The notes beneath the pieces are model-generated. The model made no database searches and was not told the origin of the DNA. It was given only the letters and a program-made list of their open reading frames with translations. A program made the position numbers and the translations under genes. This document shows positions 11,998 to 22,510 of a DNA stretch of 64,000 nucleotides, piece after piece. This stretch comes from Vitis vinifera (Eukaryota > Streptophyta > Magnoliopsida > Vitales > Vitaceae). The stretch is from positions 22,974,001 through 23,038,000 of the forward strand of contig NC_081819.1 in assembly GCF_030704535.1 (NCBI RefSeq). Direction: 5' to 3'. Position 1 is the stretch's first letter. Each line of letters opens with the position of its first letter.

Positions 11998-12992
11998 AAA
12001 TAATTTATTTTAAAAAGATTTATATTTTCAAGTTTTTATCAATCTATAATTTATAAATAAAATTTTAATGCATATTTAACATTAATATCTTTTGGAAAAT
12101 AAAATCTCTAAATGAAAAATTAAAATGTGAATCACCCAATGGTGATATGCAATGTCATAAAAGCTTACCAAAATGTTCTAATATTTTTATTAAAAATTAG
12201 TTTTAGAAAATAATATATAAATAAATGTAATAAATAAGAGTATAATTTTATTTAAGAAAAAAAAATATGTTAATGTAAATTAAAATTTTATGTCTCATTT
12301 GTAATAATTCTAAAAACTTTATTATTTTTTTATTTATATATTTTATTATTTTATTCTTTTTTTTAATATATAAATTAAAGAAATAGAAAATAAATTAAAA
12401 GTGACTTATCGATATCAACCATGAACTTGTTATCAATAGATTTAATTTGGTTAGGTTGATCGATATCAACAAGTTACTTTTAATTGAATAAAAAATGTTA
12501 AATATTTTGATTTTTTTATTCCGTCAAAAAATAAATATAACATTTAGAAAGGGAAGTAAAGAGAAAGAAAATGGGGACACAAATAAAGAACATTTGAAAG
12601 GAAATGAACTCCATATTAGTTATAAATATAAAAATAATAAAGTAAACATAAAAAGGTTGTTCATTAATTTAGCTTATTTAATATTAAAATGTTGTAAGTT
12701 TATTCAAAATGATTCAATTAAAGAGTCTATAAAGTGATTTTAAATCTATAGAAGTTTAGTAAATTAAGTAAATTAAAAATATGTTTTTGATGTATAAACC
12801 ATATTAATTAATTTATAAAAACTTTTATATTTTAAAAATGATAATTAAACCAATCATTATATCAATTAAAAAAAATACAATAACTCGGTTTTAATAGTTC
12901 ATTATTTTTGTTACATCACTTGTGTCATTAATTTTAATTTTTATATCTATGTCACTTCATAATAATATTGTTTTATAGTGACATGAAACATT
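11998..12992. repeat. AT-rich repeat family, copy 2
   Basis: This copy is collinear with 4225-5211, with only small indels and substitutions by eye. It ends at the same GTGACATGAAACATTA motif before the minisatellite. Short reading frames inside (for example 12495-12737) have no family resemblance and are not called as genes. Confidence 0.7.
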
Positions 12993-12999
12993 ACTCAAC

Positions 13000-13793
13000 C
13001 ATAACCTAGAGTTGTTCATAGCATTGAGAGCCTTGAGCTTAAGATCTAGAGTGGCTAATGTCATCCATAGCTCTAAGTTGTTCATAGCATCTAAAGTCAT
13101 GAGCTAACAACTCAAAGTCTGTCATGCCAACCACAACCTAGACCTATTCATTGCATCTAGGGCCCTGAGACTACAAGTCATAGTTGTGCATGTCATCCAT
13201 AACTTTGAGTTGTTTATAGCATCTAAAGCCCTAAGCTCACGACACAAAATCAGTCATGTCAACCACAACCCAACATTGTTCACAAAATTTAGAGCCCTTA
13301 TAAGCTCATAACCATGAGTATCCCATGTTATCCATAGCCCCTAACTGTTCATAGCAACTAGAGCCTTGAGCTCAAAATCGAGAGTCGTTCATGTCAACAA
13401 TAACCCTCAGTTGTTCATACTATCTACAACGCTGAGCTCATGACCTGTAGTCTTCGATGTCATTGAAAACTCTAAGTTGTTCATAGCAATAAGAGCCCTA
13501 AGCTCACGACTCGAAGTCGTTCATTTGAACCATAGCCTAAATCTGTTCATAGCATCTAGAGCCTTGAGCTAACGACCTAGAGTATCTCGTGTCTTCCATA
13601 ACCTTGAGCTATTAATAGCATATAGAGTCTGAGCTCACGACTTGAAGTCGTTCATGTCAACTATAATCCAGAGCTGCTCATAACATTTAGAGCATTGAGC
13701 TCAAGACCTAAAGTGGCTAATGTCATCCATAGCCCTGAGTTGTTCATAGCATCTATAACCATGAGCTCACAACTCGGAGCCTTTTATGGCAAC
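13000..13793. repeat. 66-bp minisatellite, copy 2, left part
   Basis: About 12 units of the repeat described at 5218-6299 are interrupted by the solo LTR. The array resumes at 15462 in register, which shows the LTR entered an existing array. Confidence 0.8.
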
Positions 13794-15461
13794 TGTCAGC
13801 CCCTTAGACCCTTAACTTAACCATGGAGGAATAGGCATCATGGGTAGGCCTTGCACCCATGAAAGCCTAAGATGAAAGCAGGGAAATCTTAGAGGTTTGG
13901 TGGTTCAAACTCCAGGAGCCATGTGAGGAGGCCGCGGGCAAGCCAGACGCCCACCGCGCGTGCACCAAGGGCGAGTCAGACGCGTACCGCGCGCGCACTG
14001 TGGGCGAGTTAGACGCGCACCGCGCACGCACCACGGGCGAACCAGACGCGCATCGCCCACGCACACGGGTGAGCCAGATGCGCACCACGAGTAGGCCAGA
14101 CACGCACCGCGAGCGAGCCAGACATGCACCGCGTGCGCACCAGATGGGCATCGCATGTGCACCTGACTTAGGTGGTGCAGATGAAGGCTGACTTGGAATT
14201 TTAATTTATAATTAAAATTATATTCCATTATGCATCCTCAAACATATTGATGTCTCCTCAAGAAACAATGAAAATGGCTCGTATTGCTCTTTAAGGGGGG
14301 GGGGGGGGGGTAGGTGACTCAAAGGAGGGAGCCACCAAGAGAAGCCTTGACCGCACCATGGCACGGCCTTAGCGTGCCAAAGACACACGACGCGACTTGA
14401 GCACGCACACATGGGCTCCACGACATGTGTGTTGTGCACCCCGCGGCCGCAACGGCACGGGGCTTGGTGTGGCCTATCCCCTCCCCGCGCAAGCACAAGG
14501 GTGCCTAAGCCTTGTGCGGTGAGCTAGCTGATGAAACCATGGGCACAATGCCATGGTCTAATGGCTCCAATAGCTGACTCGCACCGAGATGCCTACGCAC
14601 AGCACAGGGGCGCAATGCCCTGTGCACCAAGAAGGATTAGCCATGGGCGCAATGCCATGGTTCGTTGCTGATAAGCTTGGAAGCAAGCAACAAGCCCAAG
14701 CCATGGGCACCTAGACATGGCACGGGCTCATTCATCAGGGTGAGGAAGGCACACTGATGCACCAAACGCTTGGTCAGATGGGTGCTACACGCTGCCTAGC
14801 TCAGAGGGACTTGATCAAAGACATGCTGATGGGCACCCAATCACAAGAGGCGCCTTGAGGGGGAGGGGTCTGCTTGTTAGGGGGACTCACCAGCAGCTTG
14901 GCGAGCAAGACCTGAAGGAGATGGCAGTGCAGCTAGCAAGTGGCAGCTAGCTCAGACAAACCAGTGACCAAGTCAAGCCGTCATTGACCTATAGTTGGCT
15001 GAAGGATGATGGCTGGTGCAAGTGTGTGGCATGTGCAGGCCACTATCTGGGGTGGTGGGTGGTTATGTAGGGCAGTTGAGAGCAGTTCTGGCCAGTTGCA
15101 TGACCACCTAGTTGGCTCCAAGATTTGAATTGAGGGAATTCAAATTTGTAACTGCAGAGTGAGTCATTTAAATAGGGCTCCTACAGCCTTAAAACAAAGG
15201 GAGAGAGTTTGGGGAAAAGGGTTCCTTCTCGTATGCCTTGGGTGAGTGCATTGTACTCTGGTTCAAGAAGCAATTTTGTTTTATAAGAGTGATTAATACA
15301 AGTTGGGAAAGGATTCCCGTAACCTTGTGTGTCCCTGTTGCTTGTTTATTTCTGTATTCTACTTTGTTCTTCTAAACGCTAGGAAGGGAAGGTTGGCTAA
15401 GGAAGGGTCCTTAGCACCACACACTCGTGAAAAATTAAGTGAGATAACCAGGGGTGTGACA
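13794..15461 (+). mobile_element. Solo LTR (1668 bp), fossil LTR retrotransposon
   Basis: It begins TGTCAG and ends TGTGACA, with TGTCA/TGACA terminal inverted repeats, and is flanked by the 5-bp direct repeat GCAAC (13789-13793 and 15462-15466). The paralogous minisatellite at about 5994 has the uninterrupted site. It is much more GC-rich than its surroundings. It includes a degenerate tandem tract of CCAGACGCGCACCGCG-like units (13925-14165), a run of 16 G (14295-14310) and a TATA-like TTTAAATAG near 15167 followed by a plausible leader. No coding domain is present. Gypsy affiliation is a guess from LTR length and the 5-bp duplication. The intact ends suggest it is fairly young. Confidence 0.85.
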
Positions 15462-15758
15462 GCAACCATAGCTTAGAGTTGTTCATTGCATCTAGAGACC
15501 TAAGACCACGAGCCATAGTCGTTCATGTCATCCAAAACTCTGAGTTGTTTATAGTATCTAGAGTCTTGAGCTCACGACATAGAGTTATTCATGTCAATCA
15601 CAACCCAACATTGTTCATAGCATTTGGAGCCTTAAGCTCACAACCAAGAGTATTCCATGTTATCTATAGCCCTTAACTGTTCATAGCAACTAGAGCCTTG
15701 AGCTCGTAATCGACAGTCGTTTATGTCAACAATAACTCTAAGTTATTCATTGCATCTA
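15462..15758. repeat. 66-bp minisatellite, copy 2, right part
   Basis: Continuation of the array at 13000-13793 after the LTR, about 4-5 units. It is followed by a G-rich tail (15785-15810) also present, shorter, at about 6325. Confidence 0.8.
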
Positions 15759-15875
15759 CAAGGTATTAAGTCCAGTTGCTTAGAAGGGGGGGTTGGGTTG
15801 GGGGGTGGGGGAATTAACCCAAAATGTTTCCTTTGAGTTTGATGTCTGAATGACCAGCTCCTGCAAATCTAAAGC

Positions 15876-17345
15876 TTCTACAACACCGCATCTGCACTAC
15901 AATCCATTGTTTCCAAGCAGAGCTCGACCGCTCCTGGCAGTACTGCTGGCTTGAACTTCAAGAGCTTTGAGTACTCATTCAACAGATGAAACATGTAGTC
16001 ATACACAAAATCCATTTTTAGTTCCTCGTGAATGAAGTTGCTTCCTGCCTTACCAATTTCCTGGGCCTAAGTACACAATTTCACAAAATTTTGTTTCCAA
16101 GTTCAACTCTTACAAAAAAAAAAAAAAAAAAATTCACATCAACAAATTATTTTTAATTCATGTCACTTCTTTTCCTAACTTTTTTTTTTTTTTTTTGGTG
16201 TTTTTCAAAGCAAACATAACCTAAGATTTCATGGGTTACCTTTTCAGGGTGAGTGTTACCCCATTCAACAGCAAATTTAAGATCTCTACACTTGTTTCTA
16301 GGCCTAATGGGCCAGTAGTGCAGCAATGGCACCATGCTTCTAGTGAAGAAATCATGGGGATAAGGTTTTATCAGAAGTGTCATGGAGTCGCATGCTAGGA
16401 CATATTTTTCACTCACAGACCATCCCCATCCTTCTACATAGATCTTGTACCTTCATGTGAATATAGCCCACAAGAAAATTTCAAAATTTTCTCAAGAAAA
16501 AAGCATAAAAGAAATGAGAGAAAATTGAAGTACCTGTGGGTGCACTTATATGCTAGATTAGAGTTCTTGAACCCTCCATTGGATTCTTTTTCCCAGTTCT
16601 GGTCACCTGTTAGGGTATAGCTTTAGAAGCTGCAAAATCCCCCACATTGTGAACAAGTCTCTTGTTTCTTGTTTGAAAAGACTTCCTGTACTGCTCCACA
16701 TAGGCTTTTCCATTCACTATCACTAATCTAAAATCTGCATCCCCTTCGGCACTTTCCACTGCAAATCTTGATATTCCCGTACTCTTCCATGGCCTCAAAT
16801 CTTCATGGATCCATCTGAAGTACTCAGGACATGCCTCTACTGATAATTTCCCGGTTACACTAGTCGTCGGATGATTGGCTGGGCATGCCTGTGCCATGCT
16901 CCCTATGGTGCAATTTACTAGGATCTTAGGGAAAATCCTTGGTTTTTTTGTGTTTGGAGCCGAATTCTGATATGAAAAACTAGTCATCATAGGCTGGAAA
17001 ACCAACTCATCACCAAGAAATATAGATACAATTAGTCAAAGTCGTAATTGAGTTAATTGGTAATTCAACATGATATCGGAAATTCTATTCGATATTAGGA
17101 TTTATCATTTTAATAAATAAAAAAATTGCATGATATGATTGATTATTAGAGTTCAAATTAAGAACAAGACATGATGGGAAGAAAACAAAAAAATGTGCAA
17201 AGAAATAGGAGAAGCAAAGGACAAGAGGATCAAGAAAGACTTACAAGGTGAGTCCAATAGAGTAAGACAAGGATAATGATAGATAATATAACAAAGAAAT
17301 GGAAAACATTTGATGAAGTTCCTCTCAACCCCCTGTTCCCTTGAT
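15876..17345 (-). pseudogene. GT90 pseudogene, copy C' (internally deleted)
   Basis: Parts present are the 5' part of exon 6 (15876-16066), exon 5 (16240-16450), exon 4 (16534-16598), the 5' part of exon 2 (about 16608-16993) and an exon-1 remnant (about 17245-17345). The remnant ends in a good donor and encodes a hydrophobic run, VFHFFVILSIIILVLLYW. The rest of exon 2, exon 3 and their introns are deleted, so exon 2 abuts exon 4. Exon 2 also carries a 7-bp tandem AACAAGA insertion around 16660 that shifts the frame. The 3' end of exon 6 is replaced by the spacer block at about 15858-15876. Together with copy C this shows a third GT90 lineage that has no intact member here. Confidence 0.85.
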
Positions 17346-18844
17346 GTTACCCACATGGAGAAGATGATACACAAGAATTTAGAGGAGAACACAAGTATAA
17401 AAAATATATTAAAAGTTAAAATAAACAAAAGTAAATAAAAATAAAAATAAAAATGTACAACTAATCATATTAATTAATTTTGATTTTTCTATAATAAATT
17501 ATTTTATTGATTTCCTTTTTCTCTTTAGGATGCTTTGCTTTCTTAATCTTCTTGCTTTTATTTTTATTAGTTGTCATAATGAAAAGATCTTGCAGACCCA
17601 CTATTTGAGTTTTACTTTTAATAAATTTTAATATTTTTTATTAGGAATTGTTCATTTCAACATAATGAAGGAACAATTCTTAAAAATAAAAATTTTAAAA
17701 AGAAAAGTTATTTTACAAAAAAAAAATTAAAAATTAAAAATTGTGGAGGATGTAAAATGTAAATTACTTTGAAAGAGGATATAGATGAAATAGATATTTT
17801 AAAATAAAAAGGTGGATAAATATTTAAAGTAATATATCTAAATCATATTGGACAATGATTTATTTTCACGATGAATTTGAATATACCAGATAAAAAAATA
17901 ACTAATATAAATAAATAAATAAATATACCATTTCTAGAATGAAGAATGTATTTATGTATTGAAAAATTGGAAATTTTGGAAAATGCACATACCGAAATAT
18001 CATGAAGGGTGGTCAAAGTTGGATTTGATTTTATTTGTAATTCTACTTCTAATCAAACCAAATCAATGGATTAAGAAAATATAATTAATCAAAATCAAAC
18101 AAATTGGTATGAATTAATTGGTAAATTAGTTTGGCCCCTAACTTTTTTTTTTTTCTAATATCCATCTTTTTAATTTTCCATTTAAATAATTTCGAAAGTT
18201 CAATAAATATACCTTTTTAAGCTCTAAATCATAAACTTTTTTAAAATTTATCCTTTAAATCGTTTCAAAGTTTTACATTTAATTTCCTTCTTTAATGGAG
18301 ATTATTCGATACCATATTGTAAAATTCTATTTGATACAAAAAAAAAAAAAAAAAAAAAAAGGAGATAGAAGATTTAGGTCGCATTTGGTAATTATTTTTT
18401 AAAATTTTTTTCTAATATCTTATTGAACAAATGTCTATTTGAGAACCTAATATTATTTTAATTTATTTTCTATGTTTTTAAATATGTTTTAAAAATGATT
18501 TTTGTATATAATACTTTATTTTTAATTATTTTTATATTTGTGTAATTGAAAATAACTAAAAAATATTCCCTAAAAATAACCATGTTCCATATTCTTAAGA
18601 ATAAAAAATTATTTCTATTTTTTTATTATCAAATGTATTTTTTTTCCAAAAAAAAAAAAAACTATTTTTGAAAACAGTTGACAAATAGGGCCTCAATAAC
18701 CCTGTTCATGTAAGAATTTTCAAGGTAATAGTATATTCATTTTGTCAATAAGTTATAGGAAATCACATTATAAGTTATTAAATGTTGGTCTAGTGAAAAT
18801 TACCAATTATAATCTACAAGTTAGAACCATCTAGGAGAGGCCTT
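17346..18844. other. Intergenic AT-rich DNA between GT90 copies C' and D
   Basis: No gene is seen. From about 18371 onward the DNA matches 1124-1590 (3' flank of copy A). Long A and T runs occur (for example 18338-18360). Confidence 0.6.
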
Positions 18845-21590
18845 CTATTGCTTCTTATTCTGCTTATCCCAATATTCATTCTCCCACAGCTCCACTTGCC
18901 TTGTTGCATTGGCTTTTCTCTCAATAAAATCATGGAACCCTGGAGGATCATATGGAGGAGGCAAGCTGCAAGGAGTGGTATCAGTAGGATTCTTCTCTAG
19001 GGATTCCTCCATGAACTTCCTCCATGCACCTTCTGCAGGGCATGCCATTGTTTCTGCACAAACCTCCACTGCTCCTGGTGGTATGGTTGGCTTGAACTTC
19101 AAGAGTTTCGCGTACTCGTTCAATAGATGGAACATGTAATCATACACATAATCCATCTTCAGATCCTCCTGAATGAACTTGCTCGTCGTCTCCCCCATTG
19201 TTTGTGCCTGCAGGCCCATGAAACTCAATAGTCCACGTTTTGACAAAACGTAATGCATAAATACTATTATTTGAAAATAATAGATACCTTATCGGTGTGA
19301 TTGTTGCCCCATTCCACAGCAAACCTAAGATCCCTACACTTGTTGTTGTCCCTAATAGGCCAATAATGTTGCAATGGCACCAACCCCCTTATGAAGAAAT
19401 CATGGTAACGGGGCCTTATGAGTAAGGTCATGGAGTCACAAGCTAGAATGTACTTCTCACTCACAGACCACGCCCATCCCTCTATATAAATCTTGTATCT
19501 TCATGCCAATAGCCCAAAGACAAAACCGTAGAGAACTTATCAGCATAAATATTACAACAAACTATGAATTGGGACACTGGATTTGAGGGCTTACCTGTGG
19601 GTGCATTGGTCCTCTAAGTTAGATTGCCTGTACCCTATTTTAGATTGTTGGCCCCAGTCCTGAAACAAGTAGAAAATGTATTAGGCTGGAATGAATTGAG
19701 GTAGAAGAAGGGGTGAGGCATAGGATGAGGGAATAGGAATGTACCTGAAGGTATAGGCGAGTATTCCAGTCAGCTTTGTCGGAGACATTGCATTTGAGAA
19801 GATCACCCCTTGTTGGAGCCACATGGGGGTTTCCTCTCCAGTATGCCAAGGGGACCCTGTCCTTCCATTTGGTTCTTCTGTTGCCTTCTTTTATGTCCTT
19901 TAGCACATTTCTCCACGGCTTTATATTGGTCTCAGCCCTATAAGAGCAAAGTTTAACCTCTATCAATTTTCACATTAAGGGGAAAACCCCCCAAGAGGAG
20001 GCCAATTTGCCCAAATGAAATGTGGGTTGTGGGGTGATGGATATGCTAATAAAGGAAACACAGAAAGTCAGGAAGAAAGTGAGGAAGGACCCCCCTAGCA
20101 GGTCCAAAAGACCCAGATTATGAGGTGGGGAAAAACAGAGACCAAAATGAAGAAACCCATTTCAATTTTCAAGGCCCAACTAGACATGCAAGGTGGGATA
20201 TAGAGAAATGAATATGCAAACAATGGGAAAAAAATGAGGAAGAAGGCACTTACCACCCCCAGAAAGACCAGTCTGGAAACACAATGTCCAAGCTCCAATC
20301 ATCTCCACAGTACCGGAACAATGGCGGTGGGGCAGCGTTCGGGCCCCGGAAGTCTCTCATTCGAACAACAGGCCTATCATCACAATCAAACATGAGCTCC
20401 AAGTCAGGCAGCCTTCCAGGGTACCATCTCAGGAGCTGCAAAATGCCCCACAAGGTGAACATATCTCTAGTCTGTATGGACTTTCTGAACTTCTCAACAT
20501 AGGCCTTCCCATCAATGATCACAAGTCTGAAATGGGCCGTTCTTTGGGCCCGGTCCACCATGTCCCTGGTGATTCCGGTCTGCTTCCAGGGCAGTAGATC
20601 TTGATGGATCCATCGGAAGTAGTCAGGGCAGGTCATGTTGGTTGATGAATGGTCAGGATTTGTGGGGTTGTGTTTGGTGGGGTAGTTTCCAGGGCAAGTT
20701 TTGGTGAGGTTGCCTGCACTGCAGTTGAGTGGGTACTCTAATCTGATTGGTGCTTTCGTGAATGAGAGTAAAGACTTCTGGGAGGGATCACCTGGAAATA
20801 TAGACTGCCAAACAAATTTTTTATTTTTGTAGTTAGTGATCAAAAGCTTGGATAGCTTGGATGTATTTTAATATGATGCACTATCGTGTATGTTATCGTG
20901 GTGTACGTTCAGGCCATCTCGGACAAAACGAGAGGGTAAATCCGACAGAATGTCAATGTTCTAATATTTTATTCTCATTCTTAAAAATACCAAAAATAAA
21001 AAATAAAGGGAATTATGCAACAATTAATCTTGTTGTAAATTAAAAAAAAAAAAAAGTTTCCAAAAATAATTTTGTCTTATACTTTCCTTTCTCAATTTCT
21101 TTAGATTATCTTTGCTTTTTTTCGGAAGTTTTGAGTAAAAGAAAATAAAAAAGAAAAAAAAAAAAAAAACCTTATAAAGTTCCTTCTCTTTGGTTACCAT
21201 GAAAAGAAATTTAAATTAAATAAATAAATTTATCAAAAATACACTTTCTCCCAACTTTTTCAACATTTTTTCACTCTTCAACCTTTTCTACAAGAAAAAA
21301 AAAATTTTATGGTATCAAAAGCAAGAAAATGATTTTCTTTATATATATTTTTTTCCTTTTTTTTAGCACTTTTCAAGAAAGAAAAGTAATCTAAATCATG
21401 CTTGATTTCAAAAATAATAATAATAATAATCGATTCACTATACAAAATACAAAAGAAAATCAAATATTATTAAAATTAGTTTAAAACTTACACATATTCA
21501 AATTATTTAATTTTTTAACAAAAGAAGAAAAATAATTGAAATAAATTTGAAGAAATATGTAAAAATAATTTATTTACTTTTAATCAATAT
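18371..21590. repeat. Segmental duplication, copy 2 (pair 1124-4230)
   Basis: This is the partner of 1124-4230 and carries the intact gene D. Unlike the partner it keeps the 61 bp of exon 2 and continues into a first intron and exon 1. Confidence 0.85.
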
Positions 21591-22364
21591 TTCATTTTTT
21601 TTTCTTTTTTAATTTTTCTACCTTTTTTTGCTTACATTTTCTCCCAAATCTTCCAAGAGCAGAGAATTCCAAAAAGTTGAGTACACAGGTGCATAAAAAT
21701 AAGAATATTTTTTTATTAAAGACAATTTAGGATAATCACTTTGAAGAGAATGTAACTCAAGAATAATGAGATTTTTCATAGTACCCAGAGTGAAAAATGA
21801 AACACAAGAAGTATGCATCAAGTTGTCTCCTCTCCAAGTTAAAATCAGATGCGCAGAGCTTTTCCAAAAAAATAAAAAGCTTCAAGATTCATTAAAATTT
21901 AAAATTAATAATAAAATTAATCTACGAAATTAAAATTAAAAATTATTCTTGTTAAAAAATTGAAATTAAAATAATGAAGAGTTTTCAAGAGATAGTCTAG
22001 GAAAGGGATGGGTTGATGTTTTTACATTATTATTAGCAAAATTAAAATAATAATAAAAATTTATGAGTAGAGACATGAAATCAATGAAGGAACTGGTCAT
22101 TACCCAAAGAGGTATAATAATCAATCAATGAAGAGGCCAAGATGTTTATGAGGAAGATGGTTTGTATAGGAGTTTCTGGGAACTTACAGCATCGATCCAT
22201 CCTGTGTAAACCAAGGCGCCAACAAAGATGAAGAGGAAGACGAAGAAGAGCACAGTAGTAGTGATGGAAGTTGCACCACCTCTCTTCAGAGATCCTGGAA
22301 AATGCCTGTGAGGTCCAGCTCCATGCCAGAAAATATAACTCCAGTTCTCGGTATTCTTTTTCAT
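18845..22364 (-). CDS. GT90 / CAP10 (DUF821) O-glycosyltransferase, rumi-like, copy D
   Basis: Six exons: 22188-22364, 20254-20804, 19745-19937, 19595-19659, 19288-19498 and 18845-19207. Phases agree throughout and give 519 aa. Exon 1 (59 codons) is separated by a 1.4-kb intron and contains the single membrane segment TTTVLFFVFLFIFVGALVY (about residues 36-54), preceded by basic residues, as in a type II Golgi/ER protein. The lumenal GT90 domain shows CPDYFRWIHQDLLPW, WGILQLLRWYPGRLPDL, FRYCGDDW, FPDWSFWGWAETNIKPW, KWKDRVPLAYWRGN, LEDQCTHRYKIYIEG, SEKYILACDSMTLL and HYWPIRDNNKC. Donor substrate and acceptor are unknown for plant members, so assignment stops at family level. A TATA element sits about 140 bp upstream. 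It is the intact counterpart of pseudogene 1592-3490. Confidence 0.92.
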
Positions 22365-22503
22365 GCTTGCGCACCTCTCCTGCTCACCTGGGCCTAAGCT
22401 TCAGAAGGAGATCAGAGCAACATGCATGGCAGGGCTTCGCCAAGCTCAGAAGCTAGCTGCAGAAGGTCACTGTATGGAGGAAAGGAATGAGAATTGAGAG
22501 AGA

Positions 22504-22510
22504 CTTTATA
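22504..22510 (-). promoter_or_regulatory. TATA box of GT90 copy D
   Basis: On the minus strand CATATAAAG is followed by a pyrimidine-rich CTCTCTCAATTCTCATTCC stretch, typical of a plant start region. This places initiation near 22475 and a leader of about 110 nt before the ATG at 22364. It is inferred from motif and spacing only. Confidence 0.5.

Larger units (their letters stand above)
11606..15855. repeat. Duplicated spacer block, copy 2 (pair 3825-6390), split by a solo LTR
   Basis: The order of parts is the same as in 3825-6390: intron-1-type DNA, AT-rich repeat (11998-12992), minisatellite (13000-13793), then after the inserted LTR (13794-15461) more minisatellite (15462-15758) and the G-rich tail ending at GTCTGAATGACCAGCTCC. 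Sequence agreement is high by eye. No gene is seen in it. Confidence 0.85.

Noticed and set aside
13867-14496. Overlapping frames with repeated Arg/Ala/Ser-rich translation
   Set aside because: They fall in the GC-rich tandem tract of the solo LTR; frames on both strands are open only because of base composition.
13000-15758. Regularly spaced repeats resembling a CRISPR array
   Set aside because: The units are head-to-tail without unique spacers and the DNA is plant nuclear.
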